Assembly (NCBI RefSeq): GCF_007655135.1
Contig: NC_045133.1
Span: 17,953,845-18,017,844, forward strand
Origin: Punica granatum
Taxonomy: Eukaryota; Streptophyta; Magnoliopsida; Myrtales; Lythraceae
Length of the DNA stretch: 64,000 nucleotides
Direction of reading: 5' to 3'
The position numbers and the translations under genes were made by a program. The notes below the pieces were generated by a model. That model ran no database searches and had not been told where the DNA came from. It saw only the letters and a list, made by a program, of their open reading frames with translations. Shown one piece after another: positions 33,901-46,726 of this stretch. Each line of letters begins with the position of its first letter. Positions within the stretch are counted from its first letter, which is position 1.

Positions 33901-36165
33901 GTCTTAATTTTGCACTTCTTTACCAGTACAAAAATTAAAAATGAACTGACAACAGGGATATGCACCGCCTAATTCAGATAGAAGGGAGGGAGTTTTGAAA
34001 AGGAAGCGCCTCGAGTATCTCGACTGTGTTGCTCAGTATTATGACATTCCAGATTCTGAACGATCAGATGAAGAGATCAGCATGCTCCGTCAGGTGCCTT
34101 AGCTAATGGCTGCACAAGAAACTGATTGTAGTACGTTGCTGCTGACAAAACTGCTGACACTCTCTTTTGATGATCTACCTAGATTGCTGTTGATTGTCCA
34201 AGAACAGTGCCCGATGTTTTGTTCTTTCAGCAAACACAAGTACAGAAGTCCTTGGAGCGCGTCCTTTATACCTGGTAAGGAACTTTATTTTCTTGAAGAC
34301 AGTGCTTTGATTAGAATCGTGATCTAGCAGAAAATCTGCAGTGCAATAATTATACAAAAGAATGTGTCTCCCTGCATAACACAAAGGAAATAACCAAATG
34401 ACAAGCCACCTTATGGATCAATGATAGAAATGTAGCACCTAAGGGATCATTAATGTTGACAGGCCATCTTAACTGAATGATTTGGAAATTTCAAAAGCTA
34501 CAGTTTACGTATGAAAGCCCACAATAATTCTATAAATATTTATCCAAAGATACTTAAAAAAAAGAAATTTATTCTGTAAATACTTAATCCTTTCCTGCTA
34601 AGAATCCTTAACCATTTTTCTGATCTTTTCCAGGGCTATTCGACACCCTGCCAGTGGATATGTTCAAGGAATAAATGATCTTGTTACACCATTCCTTGTT
34701 GTCTTTTTATCTGAATACTTGGAAGGAGGTGTAGAAAATTGGTCGATATCTGATCTGTCCTCAGAGCAGATCTCTAACTTGGAGGCTGATTGCTATTGGT
34801 GTCTCACAAAGTTACTTGATGGAATGCAAGACCATTACACGTTTGCCCAGCCTGGGATACAAAGACTCGTTTTCAAGTTGAAGGAATTGGTTAGGCGCAT
34901 TGATGGTTAGTTCTTTAGTAAGGTTCAGAGACTGTTTTCTTCTTGTTATGGTTCTCTAGATACTTGAGTACCTACATCCATTGATTGAATATCCTGTCTA
35001 AATTCCAACAGAACCTGTCTCGAGACACATGGAAGAGCAAGGCCTCGAGTTTCTGCAGTTCGCATTTCGATGGTTCAACTGTCTTTTAATACGTGAGGTT
35101 TGTTTCTTCTCCTACTGACATACTATAGGTCATGTTTATAATGGTAATAATTATTCTTTATGGGGTGCTGTTTTTGAGGAAGATTGTATGCTATTTAAAA
35201 CATCCTCCTCTCTTCTTTGATTTTTTTTTAAAAAAAAGAAGAAAAATTGAAGCTAACTATGTGCGTTGCCTTGTTAGATCCCATTCCATCTAGTTACTCG
35301 ATTGTGGGACACATACCTTGCTGAAGGAGACGCTTTGCCTGATTTCCTCATTTACATTTTCGCCAGCTTTTTATTAACGGTGAGAAGACTCTTTTATGCT
35401 GCTCTGTTTGTATAGTCGTCTGTTTCTGAGAAAGTTCATTATTATTTTCATGTTCTTCTCTTGTTTGAGGATCTGTGAGAAAACTAATGATTGCTTCACA
35501 GCTTTTTGATTGGTAAAGATTTTTCTGCGTTGGACTAATGTCTGAAAAAGCTTCCTGTATTTTTATCTGAATTGCTTTCACTTTCATTCTACCTATAAAA
35601 GGACAATTTGCTCAGCTGAGATGTAAGTAAAATTGTTTTCCTGAATGGCATGCAAGAATATCACGTGCAATAGTAGATACTTCATCATATCACTATACAT
35701 GATTAGGTAACATTCGATTATGAAGCAATGTACAAAAAAAGGGGTTGCTTTCTATGCTGCTGCAATCCATTCACTTCCCAGAATATCATGTCAAGCATAC
35801 CCTTTAAATTAGTAGGCAAATCACAAGTTTTTTCAAAGCTTGTTCTTCAGCATTGCCCTAACAAAGGATTCGGTATCTCCCCTCTTCATCATCAAGTTAC
35901 TTTTTCAATGTGTCATAACGGGCTACCGTGCGCATTGTTAACTCTCGCTTTAGTGAAGTTTCCTCTAGTGATCCAAACTCTTCTCGGTTTTTGCTGTTTC
36001 CAGTGGTCGGAGAAACTTCAGAAGCTCGATTTCCAGGAGATGGTGATGTTCATTCAGCACCTCCCGACAAACAACTGGACACACCTGGAGCTGGAGATGG
36101 TGCTTTCCCGGGCTTACATGTGGCACAGTATGTTCAACAACTCCCCCAGTCACTTGGTCGGCTGA
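30911..36165 (+). CDS. TBC domain Rab GTPase-activating protein (Gyp1/TBC1D22 type)
   Basis: Complete 10-exon gene: join(30911..30999, 31644..31800, 31914..32097, 32937..33007, 33956..34093, 34183..34274, 34634..34905, 35012..35097, 35278..35379, 36004..36165), 450 aa, all GT-AG. It should stimulate GTP hydrolysis by a Rab GTPase in the secretory or endosomal pathway. The first about 140 residues are serine-rich and probably disordered. The TBC domain starts at RLRELAWSGVPPYMRPNVW (about 145). It carries both catalytic fingers: IAVDCPRT (214-221, arginine finger R220) and SGYVQG (glutamine finger, about Q255). Later motifs are DCYWCLTKLLDGMQDHYTF, EFLQFAFRWFNCLLIREIPF and RLWDTYLAEG. The start is the first ATG of an exon preceded by a stop-rich leader with (GAA)n. 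Length and motif order match plant Gyp1-like proteins. The target Rab is not predictable. Confidence 0.95.
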
Positions 36166-37480
36166 AAAAATGAAAAATAATAATATTGATGATAGATAAG
36201 TGAGGAAATTTCTTTGTGTTTGCCTCTTATCTCAGATCAATAGGGTGCTTTGCTTAATTATCATCGTGAAAATATGTGGCCTCTCTGTTTGTTTTGTGAT
36301 TCTGTAGCAGAAGCAGTCAACGTCCTTGTGTTTGTATTTATATTACACTGCAATTTCTTAGTTCTTTGTAGAGTCATTACACTTCTCATAATAGTAATAG
36401 GAGAGCATAATTTACTGAGAAATTCCCTATCTGTATGAGGTGGACGGTTAATTCGTCGTGCTAAGCCAGTCCTAGCACCGACATCTTCTACGCTAGTCTG
36501 TGGAAGGCAATTATCGATCATATTCTCCATAGGCCTACTCAAGGAGTGAATTTCGTAACAGTTTCTCTGTTAGGATTATTGATGATGTTCGTACCATACC
36601 TATTCGTTCACCTCTGCACCTAAAGTCGGGCAAACCTTGTACCATTACTGTCCCAACTCTCTGTTATCGTTCATTGCATATCTTCGTGTGCATTAATCAT
36701 CAATGGAAAACAAGTACAATCCCATTATACCATATTGAAGCTTCCAACTTAACATTGGCCGAGTTATTTTTTTTCCTTTTTTTTTTGATGAATTAGGGGC
36801 CGAAGGCCTAAAGCCCAGACATTTGCCGACAATTTGATGGCTTATGATAAACACTAACATTATAACCTGATATTGACCTCTTATAATAGATTTGGTACGA
36901 CAATATAACAGGCATGCCATGGGATCCCCGTATCTAATGGATTAGCCAATGCGTTATTGGTGTCTGATGACCGTTTGACGCCTGAAGAAAAGCAGTCTTT
37001 TGAAAGGACAAAGATTAAAATTAAGAACCGCAAAATGCCCATAGTAGTTGGGACCCTTGAAGGCTGGAAAGGAGAATAATGTGTAAACCGTAAAGTCGAG
37101 GAATCACATTCTGCTTCTTTCCAGGTATAGTGACTTTACTATGTCCATAGTGAACAAAAAGCCATAAAGTATTCAATCTAATATGCACACAGAAATATGT
37201 ACAGCAATAAATAATCAGCTTCCCCATTTTTCCTGAATGTATCCTAAAAATTTTGGAAAATAAAATCGATCTAAACAACTTCTCAGAAGTTTCATCGGAG
37301 AACTACGACTTTCATCTTGGCTAGGTCACTGACCAAGAAATGGTTAAAGCATTTGGACCAGCGATATCAAGAACTCTGCCCCACTGAAGTGAAGGTTCTA
37401 TGGAACCTGTGATGGTGTCTATTGACTTCGCAAAACTTGTAGCTGCCGGAACAATAGAGAGCATATTCTTGCTGAAGTCT
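36166..37480. other. convergent 3' ends, intergenic
   Basis: The TBC gene and the THA8-like gene end towards each other, so both 3' untranslated regions must lie here. No further coding sequence is supported. The minus-strand frame 37321-37542 overlaps the last THA8-like exon in another frame and has no domain. Confidence 0.5.
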
Positions 37481-39411
37481 TCAGACGAGATTGATCGATT
37501 TTCTCTTTGGCTGGAAAATAAAACCAGTGTCAGGAAAGCCAATCACAAGATGTAAGCAACTATCAAATTCCATTAAACTACAACGTCTTGTTATCAACAA
37601 GCATGGGAAATTTCTCCAAAGTTTTCGATATAATCGTTTAGGTTCCAAGGAAACTATACCGAAAAACTGTACAGCATGATACTGTCAACCATTTGAGGAG
37701 AAGGGAGTTACAGTAAATAATTCAAATGATACGAAGAGGATTCTTACATATTTTCGCTGGGCTTCTTCAAGGAACTTTCTCGGAGAATCCATGTATTCAT
37801 AACATTCTTTCTTCACATTTGCTGCAAGAGCTTCTTCTCCATGATTGTCGAGGTTCCTTATCAGAATGGTGAGGGTTAATCGGTCTGGTGTGCACCCTTC
37901 TGCCTTCATCACCTCATACGTTTCAATTGCCTTCTCAATCATACCCACTTTAAAATACGCTCCGATCATCTCAGTATACGTCCGCGTGTCCGGTTCCAGC
38001 CCACATCTCCTCATCTCAGAAAATAAATCCTCCGCCCTTTCGATCATTTTATTCCTCCCCAATAAATGGATCATGTCGCAGTATAAATCTAGATCTGGTT
38101 CGTACCACACTTCTTTCTGTACGTGTTTGAAGACCTAAAAGCCTGAATTCGTTTTAGATGTAATGGAAAAACAATGCCGAATATACTTCAACAGCTCGAA
38201 AACCACAAAATTCAACAGAAAAGGTGAAGAAGGGATAAAATCATTCAATGGAGAAGTGTTCATTTCTTGGACTTCACTACAAAATCCATCCAAACAAACC
38301 AGAAAGTTCCCTCATTCTTCACTTTCCTACCACCTCTACTTCAACTACCTCTCTGCAAATGCATTTTGCTTTGTTCTTTAAATCCTCGATACCAACTAGT
38401 CTGAGCAAACTTGCGAAAAATATGGGAAGTGATGCCTAGCGAGTGAGAAAGAACAAAGAATGACACAGAGAAACAGCAGAAGAGATAACACAAGATCAAT
38501 AGTTCAAAAATCGTGGTATTTTTCTTAGTTGCAGCACTGACATTGATCCATAGTACATGCCTAGTAGCTTCTGTAATCCTCTTGGATCCTGACAACACAT
38601 CTACGTGTTGTAATAGATATGAATGTAATACCACAAGCCCGTGGCGCTCAAACGTTCAGTAACACAAGAGGGAGAGTTTTAAAAATCATGATAATTTTTT
38701 AGTTGCAGCACCACTGCAGATCCGTAGTACAAGGCTAATAGCTTCTATAATCCTCTTGACTCATAACAAATATGTCGGCATGTCATAATAGCTATGAAGG
38801 CAATACCACTGACCCATGTCTCTCAAAGCTTCGGCGTAAATGAACACACGGGTTAACGGTTAACTAGGCCATACAAAACCAATATCCACCGAGACTTCGA
38901 CGCATACTTGCCACAACTACGATGCCTCGCAATGCACGGTTAAGACTCATGCTCGGCGAAATGTCGGTTAATGCTCTTAATAAAAATATCTAAAGAGCTA
39001 ATCATTGGTACAGTCCGAGGTTTGTAACACTGACGAAGAGTTTGGAGCAGTGAAAAGCAACCGTACCATGAGGGCCAAATCGAGCTCGTTCTGCCGCTGC
39101 AACTCGGACAAAGCGTTCAAAAGATCCGCCTTCAGCAGCCTCGACAGCCTCCCGCTCAGGACCTGCCCCAGCCTCGGGGTCGACTTCGCCAGCTTCAGGG
39201 ACTGTACGGCCTGTATCGACTCCGTGGACAGCACGTCCGACCGCCAGAGCGGCCCCCGGCGGCCGGTCCCTCGGAGGCCACAGGTGACGTGGCTGGGCCT
39301 TGGCCGATGAAAGGCACGGAGGAGGAGGGGGAGCTGCCCGTTGGTTCGGCCAAGAGGGGCTGTCCGGGGTAAGGGGACCGCCATGAGAGAAGTCATGGGA
39401 GCAGAAATCAT
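37481..39411 (-). CDS. THA8L: THA8-like short PPR protein, predicted chloroplast
   Basis: Three exons: complement(join(37481..37510, 37748..38134, 39067..39411)), 253 aa, frame closed. It belongs to the small PPR proteins related to THYLAKOID ASSEMBLY 8 (At1g62350/At3g46870 type), which bind RNA in chloroplasts; THA8 itself aids group II intron splicing. Residues 1-50 are rich in R, S, P and poor in acids, a likely transit peptide. LSTESIQAVQSLKLAK follows at about 61-76, then RLLKADLLNALSELQRQNE, and PPR motifs such as DLDLYCDMIHLLGRNKMIE, DTRTYTEMIGAYFKVGMIE and DRLTLTILIRNLDNHGEEAL. The last exon is only 30 nt and encodes PKRKSINLV, a conserved basic tail of this subfamily; that match fixes the splice site. 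The start is the first ATG of the frame (39411); M6 or M10 are possible. Whether it is THA8L1 or THA8L2 is uncertain. Confidence 0.9.
38487..38834. repeat. tandem duplication in THA8L intron, 174-bp period
   Basis: Two consecutive units both begin aacacaag (38487 and 38661). They share blocks such as ttagttgcagcac, gatcc.tagtaca, tagcttct.taatcctcttg and gcaataccac in the same order. The units have diverged by substitutions and small indels. They lie inside the 0.93-kb first intron of the THA8-like gene and do not affect its coding exons. Confidence 0.8.
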
Positions 39412-40820
39412 GGAGGTTTGTGACTTGTGAGGCTTCAGAGCAGAGCGGCAATGAAGAACAGAAAAGGCCGGGAAGCAGAGCAGAAAACTAGTAAATTTTC
39501 AATTTAGTTCTCATATTATTTTAATGTACCATTTTGGTCCTCCCCCGCTTAAGTTATTTTTCACTTAGGCCCAGCGTGACCATCGCTGGCCTTTATTTGA
39601 AAACCTGTTTTGTGGTTTACGTACGAGAATGGTGGTGGCGATTTTGTTAAAAAATTTCAAATCTTTCACGTCACAAGCAAAAAGATATTCTTCTCAAGAA
39701 AGAGAAGAACAATTGAGTAGATAAAGATTGAAAATATTTCAATCAGATACATTCCGTCCATTTATCATAGCTCTCATGGGATATGATAGGGAATATTGGG
39801 TTATGAATGACGTAAAAGAGTTAAGAATATAAGTTAATTCAAAAAAAAGATCAGAAGATAAGTTGGCAAGTTGACCGATTATTTGGTAGGAAAAGTATAA
39901 AAAAAAACCTAGAAAGTCATGCTCATGGAAGTGAATGAGAACTCAATATAAAAGGGTGTGCCTCACAAGGGTAGAAAATAGATATTATGTCCAGCATACA
40001 CAGAGATTACTCAAGGGAAAAAAAATAAAATAAAAAGAGAGAGAGAGAGAGATTAAAGCGAAGATATAATGGAGAGTGGTAGCAACCTTCAATTTGGTTA
40101 GGAGTGGAGGTTAAACTTTCCTTACTTGGACAGGGGAGGAGAGTCAACAGTATACTAGATTTTGTACTCTTGTATTGTGCATCCACTGGCTTATACTGAT
40201 CATGAAAACTAAAAAAATTCTAAAAATGAGAAAGAGGCGACTGTAAAAAATTGAGAAGATGAAGTCGCGGTTATTATTACAATCATGGTGCCTAGAGTGA
40301 TATGACTGCGGTCATGTTATTCCATCTAAATTAGAATATGAACTATAATATATAGGATTGGAGCATGGACGATTTTAGGTCATGCAGAGTTATTCCATCC
40401 AAATTGGAGTAGTTCAGATTCCATAGGTCCGAAGCCAAAACCCATGCTCGAGATGTAAAATAATTACGAACAACCGGCTAGATTTTATTAAGTAATGGAG
40501 GTGATAGCCATGGAATCGGGGAGGGATTAAATTTAACCAACCTTCAAAGTTAAGGGACTTTTTTAGTATATTACGATAATCCGGTTTAGGGTTTCCACTT
40601 TGAGGTTCGGCTCGTATCAGTTCCGGTTCACCTCGAACCGTTCTGACCGATGCCCATTGCCCACTTTCCTCCCCCGCCCGCATTAAACCTTTCTTCACCT
40701 GCTCTTCTTCTTCTTCTTCTTCTTTCTTCTCCTCTCATAGGGTTTTTCCTTCTCCTCTTGCTCCCTCGGTGTTTCTTCGATCAACCCGCAGGTTGCCTCT
40801 ATTGATTCCGAGGAACAATC
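39412..40820. other. divergent promoter region between THA8L and RPB8
   Basis: The two genes point away from each other, so this 1.4 kb must contain both promoters. No gene is supported inside it. (GA)n lies at about 40036-40052 and a CTT-rich pyrimidine tract at 40701-40740, immediately upstream of RPB8, which is a common plant leader feature. TTTAGGGTTT, containing the reverse of AAACCCTAA, occurs near 40583-40592. Confidence 0.5.
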
Positions 40821-43279
40821 ATGATTCTTCTCGAGGATGTCTTCAGGGTCGAGAAGCTCGATCCTGACGGCAAAAAGTTCGACAAAGGTGATGCTTCCAG
40901 CCCCACTTCTTCGCTCTCGCTCCTGTTTCCGATACACCGGCAGCCGCTCTTTAATCTGAAGGAAATGTGTAGTATTTTAGTGGAGTGTTGCTATTGCGTT
41001 GGAATATTGAGAATGTTTTTATTGATGCTGGTAGCTCAAAAAGGGGATTTGGAAGCTGTTTCCTTTTGTGTATGGAGAGTTCAATTTCGAGTTTTTGAGT
41101 TCTTAAATTTTCTCAGGATTGTGCAAGTTGGGTTCTTGGGGTGTGGTTCCGCTCGAATTGAGGAGAGGCTTAAAATGGTGTCATAGTTGCGTTTTAGTTT
41201 TATCGAAAAAGTTTTGATTCGGGCGTTTTCAATTATGGAGTGTGGCTTCATAAGAGAGTCTCTCTTGGATGGAAGGAGGTTGTCCGACTTTGAGTTGTCA
41301 TGGAGTGAAAGCTGAACGACGGTATCAGTAATGTCTTATGCTGGGGGCGAGAGGAAAGGGTTGTGTGGTTTTGTAAGAATATATTAAGAGAGGCGTCCGC
41401 CTAGCTGAAACCCCTAAACTCAGGATTAAGAATTAACCCTTTTCCTTTTCTTGGAATCATTATATATGTGTATCCATCATTTTCTATAGTGGGTAACATT
41501 TGATTTGTTATGAACCAAATTGTTCTGGCCACTTTGTTTATTGTGTGCAGTCTCCCTTGTCTTATGAGTTGCAGTTAATTCTGCTGCATATTAGAAAATG
41601 GGAAGAGACCTTTCAATTTCCCACAATGAAATAATTCCCTTGTTAGGTGTATGCTCATGGTTGGTGTTCTTGGTTTTCTCCAGTTACTCGAATTGAAGCA
41701 CGGAGTGAAAGATTTGACATGTTCATGCACTTGGATATAAATTCTGAGATATACTCGATGGCTGCGGGAGAGAAGTTCACCATGGCATTAGCCACCACAT
41801 TGAACTTAGATGGAACACCTGACTCTGGATATTATACTCCGGTAATTTTCTTCAAGCCAGCTAATACTGATCCTTCCGTTTCATCCTCTATACTGCCTCT
41901 TACTCTCCTTGTGGCACTTGCATACTAATGTTAATGGCTGTTTCACTTTCCTGGTCACCTTTTAAATATACTGATGCTTTAAAGCTTTAAAGTGCTTCAT
42001 ACGTTTTGATAGTAAAACTTCTCCATCAGCAAACATGAGTGGCTTTCCTAACCATTGAACTTTTCTTTCAAAAAAATGCATATAATGTAACATCTGCATT
42101 TTAGCTGCTTGAGCCAAGGATGATGGACTTATTATGGTATGATGTACTATTTCATGCCTTTATGCTAAGCCTGTTGACTTTGAGATACAATCTTGGTGTT
42201 AAAACTTTTTGCTGATAACGATGTGCTGTCAAGCCCACTTATTCTATAGATCCATGTAAGCATTTCTTTTTCAGAACTTCTTTATTTCTTGGATTAATAA
42301 CTTGGTTGCGAACCAGCACATGTGGTCCTTGTGCTATGTATTCTGTAATTTTTCGCTGTCCTCTTTAATTAATTCAAACAATGAATTTCAAACAATGAAT
42401 CACCTTTAACTTTTGTTTCTTGAACTTCAATCTCAGGGTCAAAGAAAGTCTATTGCGGACAAGTATGAATACATAATGCATGGTAAGCTGTATAAGATAT
42501 CAGAAGAGGATCCTGTAAAAGCTGCCGCTAAAGGTTCTGGAAGAGGAGTCAAAGCGTATGTCCTAAATCTTCAAACTGCTCTGCTGTTTTACCTTGATTA
42601 TCTAGGTTACACTGGGTAGATGGGTTTCCTTATGTTTTCTACTATATCGGTTTCCTACTGTTTTTCCTCCGTTCAGTAGAAGGCAAGCAAAATAAAAAAT
42701 TGAGAGGGTCACATTTGGTCTAGTTATTTTTTTTCAATTCAGTTTGGTTTTCTGCTGATGTTTCCTAAGTAGTTAGTTTGGCAAAATCTCCAAAAATGCC
42801 TGCAGCCTGAGAAGCTCTCTGCAGTGAGCTCATAGTTGTGGAATCATTCCCACCCAAACGGAAGTTGTCAACTGGCAATTGATTCACTTGTAGCTGAGAG
42901 AGTATCTTTTGTGAAAATTTATTATCATTCCCATCCAAAATGGGTGTGATCAACCGGAAAGTGATTCAGTTGCAGACAAGAGAGTATCGTTTACCTTCAA
43001 ATGCTACAAACACACAAATAACTATGATATATATCATAAAATGACCATGCTGTTCGCGACTGATTGTTTTGAGTTTGTGTTGATGATACAAGTAAATTCG
43101 AGTTACCTTAGTTTCATTTCACCTAACACCGGAGACTTCTCATCTTTTTCTGGTGCTCGGTTCACAGGGAGATATATGTTTCGTATGGCGGTCTCCTGAT
43201 GATGCTGAGAGGGGATCCCTCGAATCTCCACAAGTTCGACCTTGATCAGAGGCTGTTCCTCTGCATTCGGAAGCTCTGA
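40821..43279 (+). CDS. NRPB8: RNA polymerases I, II and III subunit RPB8
   Basis: Complete 4-exon gene: join(40821..40887, 41684..41841, 42437..42555, 43168..43279), 151 aa, all GT-AG, frame closed. RPB8 (ABC14.5) is the OB-fold subunit shared by the nuclear RNA polymerases and sits near the polymerase core. Conserved stretches are visible: [20 protein letters not shown] at the N-terminus, [52 protein letters not shown], and at the end [20 protein letters not shown] then [16 protein letters not shown]. The protein is a few residues longer than the Arabidopsis relatives because the loop after [17 protein letters not shown] is extended and basic. The gene begins 1.4 kb from the divergent THA8-like gene. 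Confidence 0.96.
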
Positions 43280-43367
43280 GAAGTATTTCAATTAGGCCCT
43301 GAGCTAATTGATAGCGGATGTGGTTTTGGACTTCTTGCACTGTAAATGAAAGTCTCGACCTGTCACT

Positions 43368-43514
43368 GTCAGAATCTCGCCCGTTTTTATTCACTCACTC
43401 TCTCTCTCTACTTTGGGTTATCGATCATCAAGAGTCTCTCTACTCTGAGAAGAAGTTTAGTTGATCCTGGTTTTCGACCATGTTTAGAGGATGTATGATG
43501 GACAAGTGTTTTGA
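43368..43514 (+). repeat. RPB8 3'-flank block, duplicated at 48582-48734
   Basis: Starting 89 bp after the RPB8 stop codon, about 145 bp recur almost unchanged at 48582-48734 in the same orientation. The longest shared run covers the segment around agagtctctctactctgaga and the following cctggttttcgaccatgttt. The second copy has a 6-bp expansion in its CT run. The block codes for nothing recognisable. Confidence 0.9.
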
Positions 43515-46500
43515 AAGTCTCTCTATACGTTGTGTTTCTGTATGGTAAAAATTATTTAAGATTCTTTTCTTTTCTTTGTTTTTTTTGCCGTTTGGGACAC
43601 CTACAACTATCTCCGTAAAAAGGAAGCTACGTACCGTTTAATCATTTACACAAATCGAATTTTAAATATTTACAGAATCTTTCGGATTATAATTTATCTC
43701 GTCTGCGGCTGTATTTGGCCAAATTAAGTTACTTCTTAACATGGAATTTCTGATCAAAATGGACCTTTTCTCTGAGTTTCAATCGGTGATTTATTATAAT
43801 GTTTGGGGATAAATAAATAGGATAGTAGCAGATAACCAAAAAAATCAAACTAATATAATATTTTATTTGCTTAATATTAGCACATAAATTATTTGTTACA
43901 CTGAGATATCTTAATGATATCTCTTTGTTATCCTATCGAGCTTTGATATGCGTAAGCAGTATACCTTTAATTATCAAAGAGTGCACGTAACCTTTATCCT
44001 AATCACTTATGATTAATAATTAGTACATAGTAGATGTCATCCAAGACATTTTCACCGAAGTTTTGATTAGGGGCGTTCAATGTTGGCTTATAGATATTTC
44101 GCTTCCTAAGTCCCCACCACTGATTTGCATCTCAAGAAGGATATATTTGGATCCAATCAACGTTGACGTTGGCGCCATGGTATAGAATATTCCCATTATC
44201 CTTATCCTAGTATTCTATCTCGACAAACCATGAAGTTTCCTTATACTCAGCAATTTTTTGAGATAAAATACTTCATGAATTTAATTCGACATTTATTCGA
44301 GAAAATTGAATTGAACTATATGATTGTTATTGGCAATGAAAATATTCACGGATGTATATTATAAAATGTAAAAGTCAACTCGCGCATTATTCGTGATTCA
44401 ACGAGTCAAGTGCGATCCTTTGTAAGCCTTACACGCTGATGGACATAATGCTTAACGGTCGGTTAGGTCCCGCACAATTGTCCGAACAAGTGCTTCAAGT
44501 GGCAACCACCATATTGTATTTACATGGCATAACTCTAGAAAGGGACAAATACATGGACACCCAACCCAATCAAGTTCTTGCATAAGCGTGCCTCGGCTTA
44601 TACTATATTATATGTATATATTGATTGATTATCGTATTACCATAATACACACACAAGAGAGCATACCATTGTGTGGCTCTTATATATATATATATATGTG
44701 TGCGCGCGCGCGGACGTAAACTATCATAGCTCATTGAGTAACTAAGCTTTAATAACAGTTTTGACTTTTGAGACAATATATCTAATAATGGCTGTGTGCG
44801 TATTGAGTTCAGTACACGTACTTATACTAATACTTAGCCTATAAGCCTGCACGTTGCGTGGATTTTGTCTTAAACATTCTCAAGAAGTTTCTCGATTTAT
44901 AACTCATTATATACTTGTTAATTCTAATTTTGTTTATTATTTTTTTATTCAAGTTATAAATTAATAATAATACTCCATATCTAGATTCAGAAGTTAGTAT
45001 TAAATTTGAGAACAATTTTTTCAAAATTTTACCTAAAACTAAAGCTACTTCCAATAATTGGATTTCAATCTAAATTTTTGGAAAATTCTCCTTCTTCTTA
45101 TTTTGTAACATCTTAATTTTAAAATCTTCTTTTCATATATATATGTATATATATATTTATTTATTTATCATCATGGTCAATTACATTATATCTCGAGAGA
45201 GAGGAATATCTAAACAGAAAAATATTAATTCTCTTTAATAATTATTTTTGTACCAGCAATTGTCCCATGTGACCAATTCATTTGCATACTCGAGAGATGA
45301 TAATGATGATGATGATGATAATAAAATTATTTTCATCCTAACAATTATCGCATTCGGCCACTTATTATTATTATTACATCGTATGCTCGAGAGAAAATTT
45401 TCTTTTGTGAACAATTATCCCATATGGCCACTTATTATTATTATTACATTGTATGCTCGAGAGATTTTTTTGTTTGGGTCGCAGCAATTATCCCACGAGA
45501 CAATGGGCCTATATCCTTTCATTAACAGTAATAATTGTCTCATTTTTCCGTTATTATCACATGTGATAATGGCCTCATTTTTAATAATAATAATAAGTGT
45601 GGAAATGCATTAAATGTTGAATCCTAAGAGTAGTTTAACGTGAAGCCTCCATTTGTAGATTTTGTCCAAATGACAAAGCATGGTGATTGCTTCGATAATT
45701 ATATATTATATATAGATACTAATACTAATAGTAACATATACAAAGGTCGGAGGTGAAAGATTTTTTCTCACTTTCGTATTTTCTATTTTACCCTTTTAGC
45801 TAGTAATTGCGTTCATCATCTAGAGCGACTCTTCCAACCGTGTGCGTGTGTAATACGTAATTTGGGTGCGGTAGTTTCCCCCACTTTCCCGGCAAGGATT
45901 GTTAATCCCTCCCACAGGTTATGTGCACTGGCATGGCATGCTCTCTCTCTCTCTCAAATTCAAGCGGAGACTCTGATTTCCTCAGGGGATGGAACGAAAG
46001 CCATTCTTAGCTGCAATTGGCAAGTGAAACACTTCGGGACTTAGCACACACACTTATTCATTTCATTCTGTTTGAAATTATGAACGAAAGGATTTGGAGA
46101 GGGGAGATTCCAGCACAGCGTTGTTTATCTCTCTGAATCCCTCTATTTGAATAGATTAATCGCGTGTAATTTTAATCGAAAACAAATATATACGATTTTA
46201 GTCGGTTTAGAGAACTCAGAGATATATATATAAGCATAGAGAAATTTATGCAAAATGGGCTTTATGTGAAACGCTTATGATCAAAACTGTATATATATCA
46301 GACTCTTTCTTTGCAAAGCATTTCTCACGTAATGTTCGCGAAAAAAAAAATTGCAGAAAACGTAGTTGTTGACATTATCAACCTAATTCAATAAACAGGA
46401 AATAAAATCGCAGAAAACATAGGTGTTGACATTATCGACCTAATTCAATGGACGCCCTGCCGGTGGATGCAGGAGGAAATCGAAGTATGGGCCATGTTCA

Positions 46501-46674
46501 ACTCCGATCGCTTGCACACCAGAGAGAGAGCTTCAAATTCTAAACAGGACGTAATCATCACTCAATAAAATGCCCCTACATGATTATTCGGAAATAAAAT
46601 CAATAGACACCATTGCACACGAGAGAGAAATTAAGCTCTAAATTCTAATCGAAGTAATCACTCAAATTGTTCAG

Positions 46675-46725
<51 letters not shown>
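43515..46725. other. AT-rich intergenic with small tandem repeats
   Basis: No gene is supported. At 45255-45520 an imperfect tandem repeat of about 70 bp occurs four times (caattatcccat.. with ggccacttattattattatt and tgctcgagaga). At 46353-46466 there are two copies of a 57-bp unit (gcagaaaac.tag.tgttgac). (TC)n and (TA)n tracts lie at 46677-46727. A sequence at 44838-44862 resembles an inverted Helitron-type end. Confidence 0.5.

Positions 46726-46726
<1 letters not shown>

Noticed and set aside
37321..37542. Minus frame of 73 codons after the THA8L PPR exon as an alternative final exon.
   Set aside because: The acceptor at 37511 in the spliced frame gives PKRKSINLV and a stop, which fits the known tail of the subfamily. 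The longer frame is out of phase.
43140..43394. Minus frames overlapping RPB8 exon 4.
   Set aside because: They are antisense to a well-supported RPB8 coding exon.
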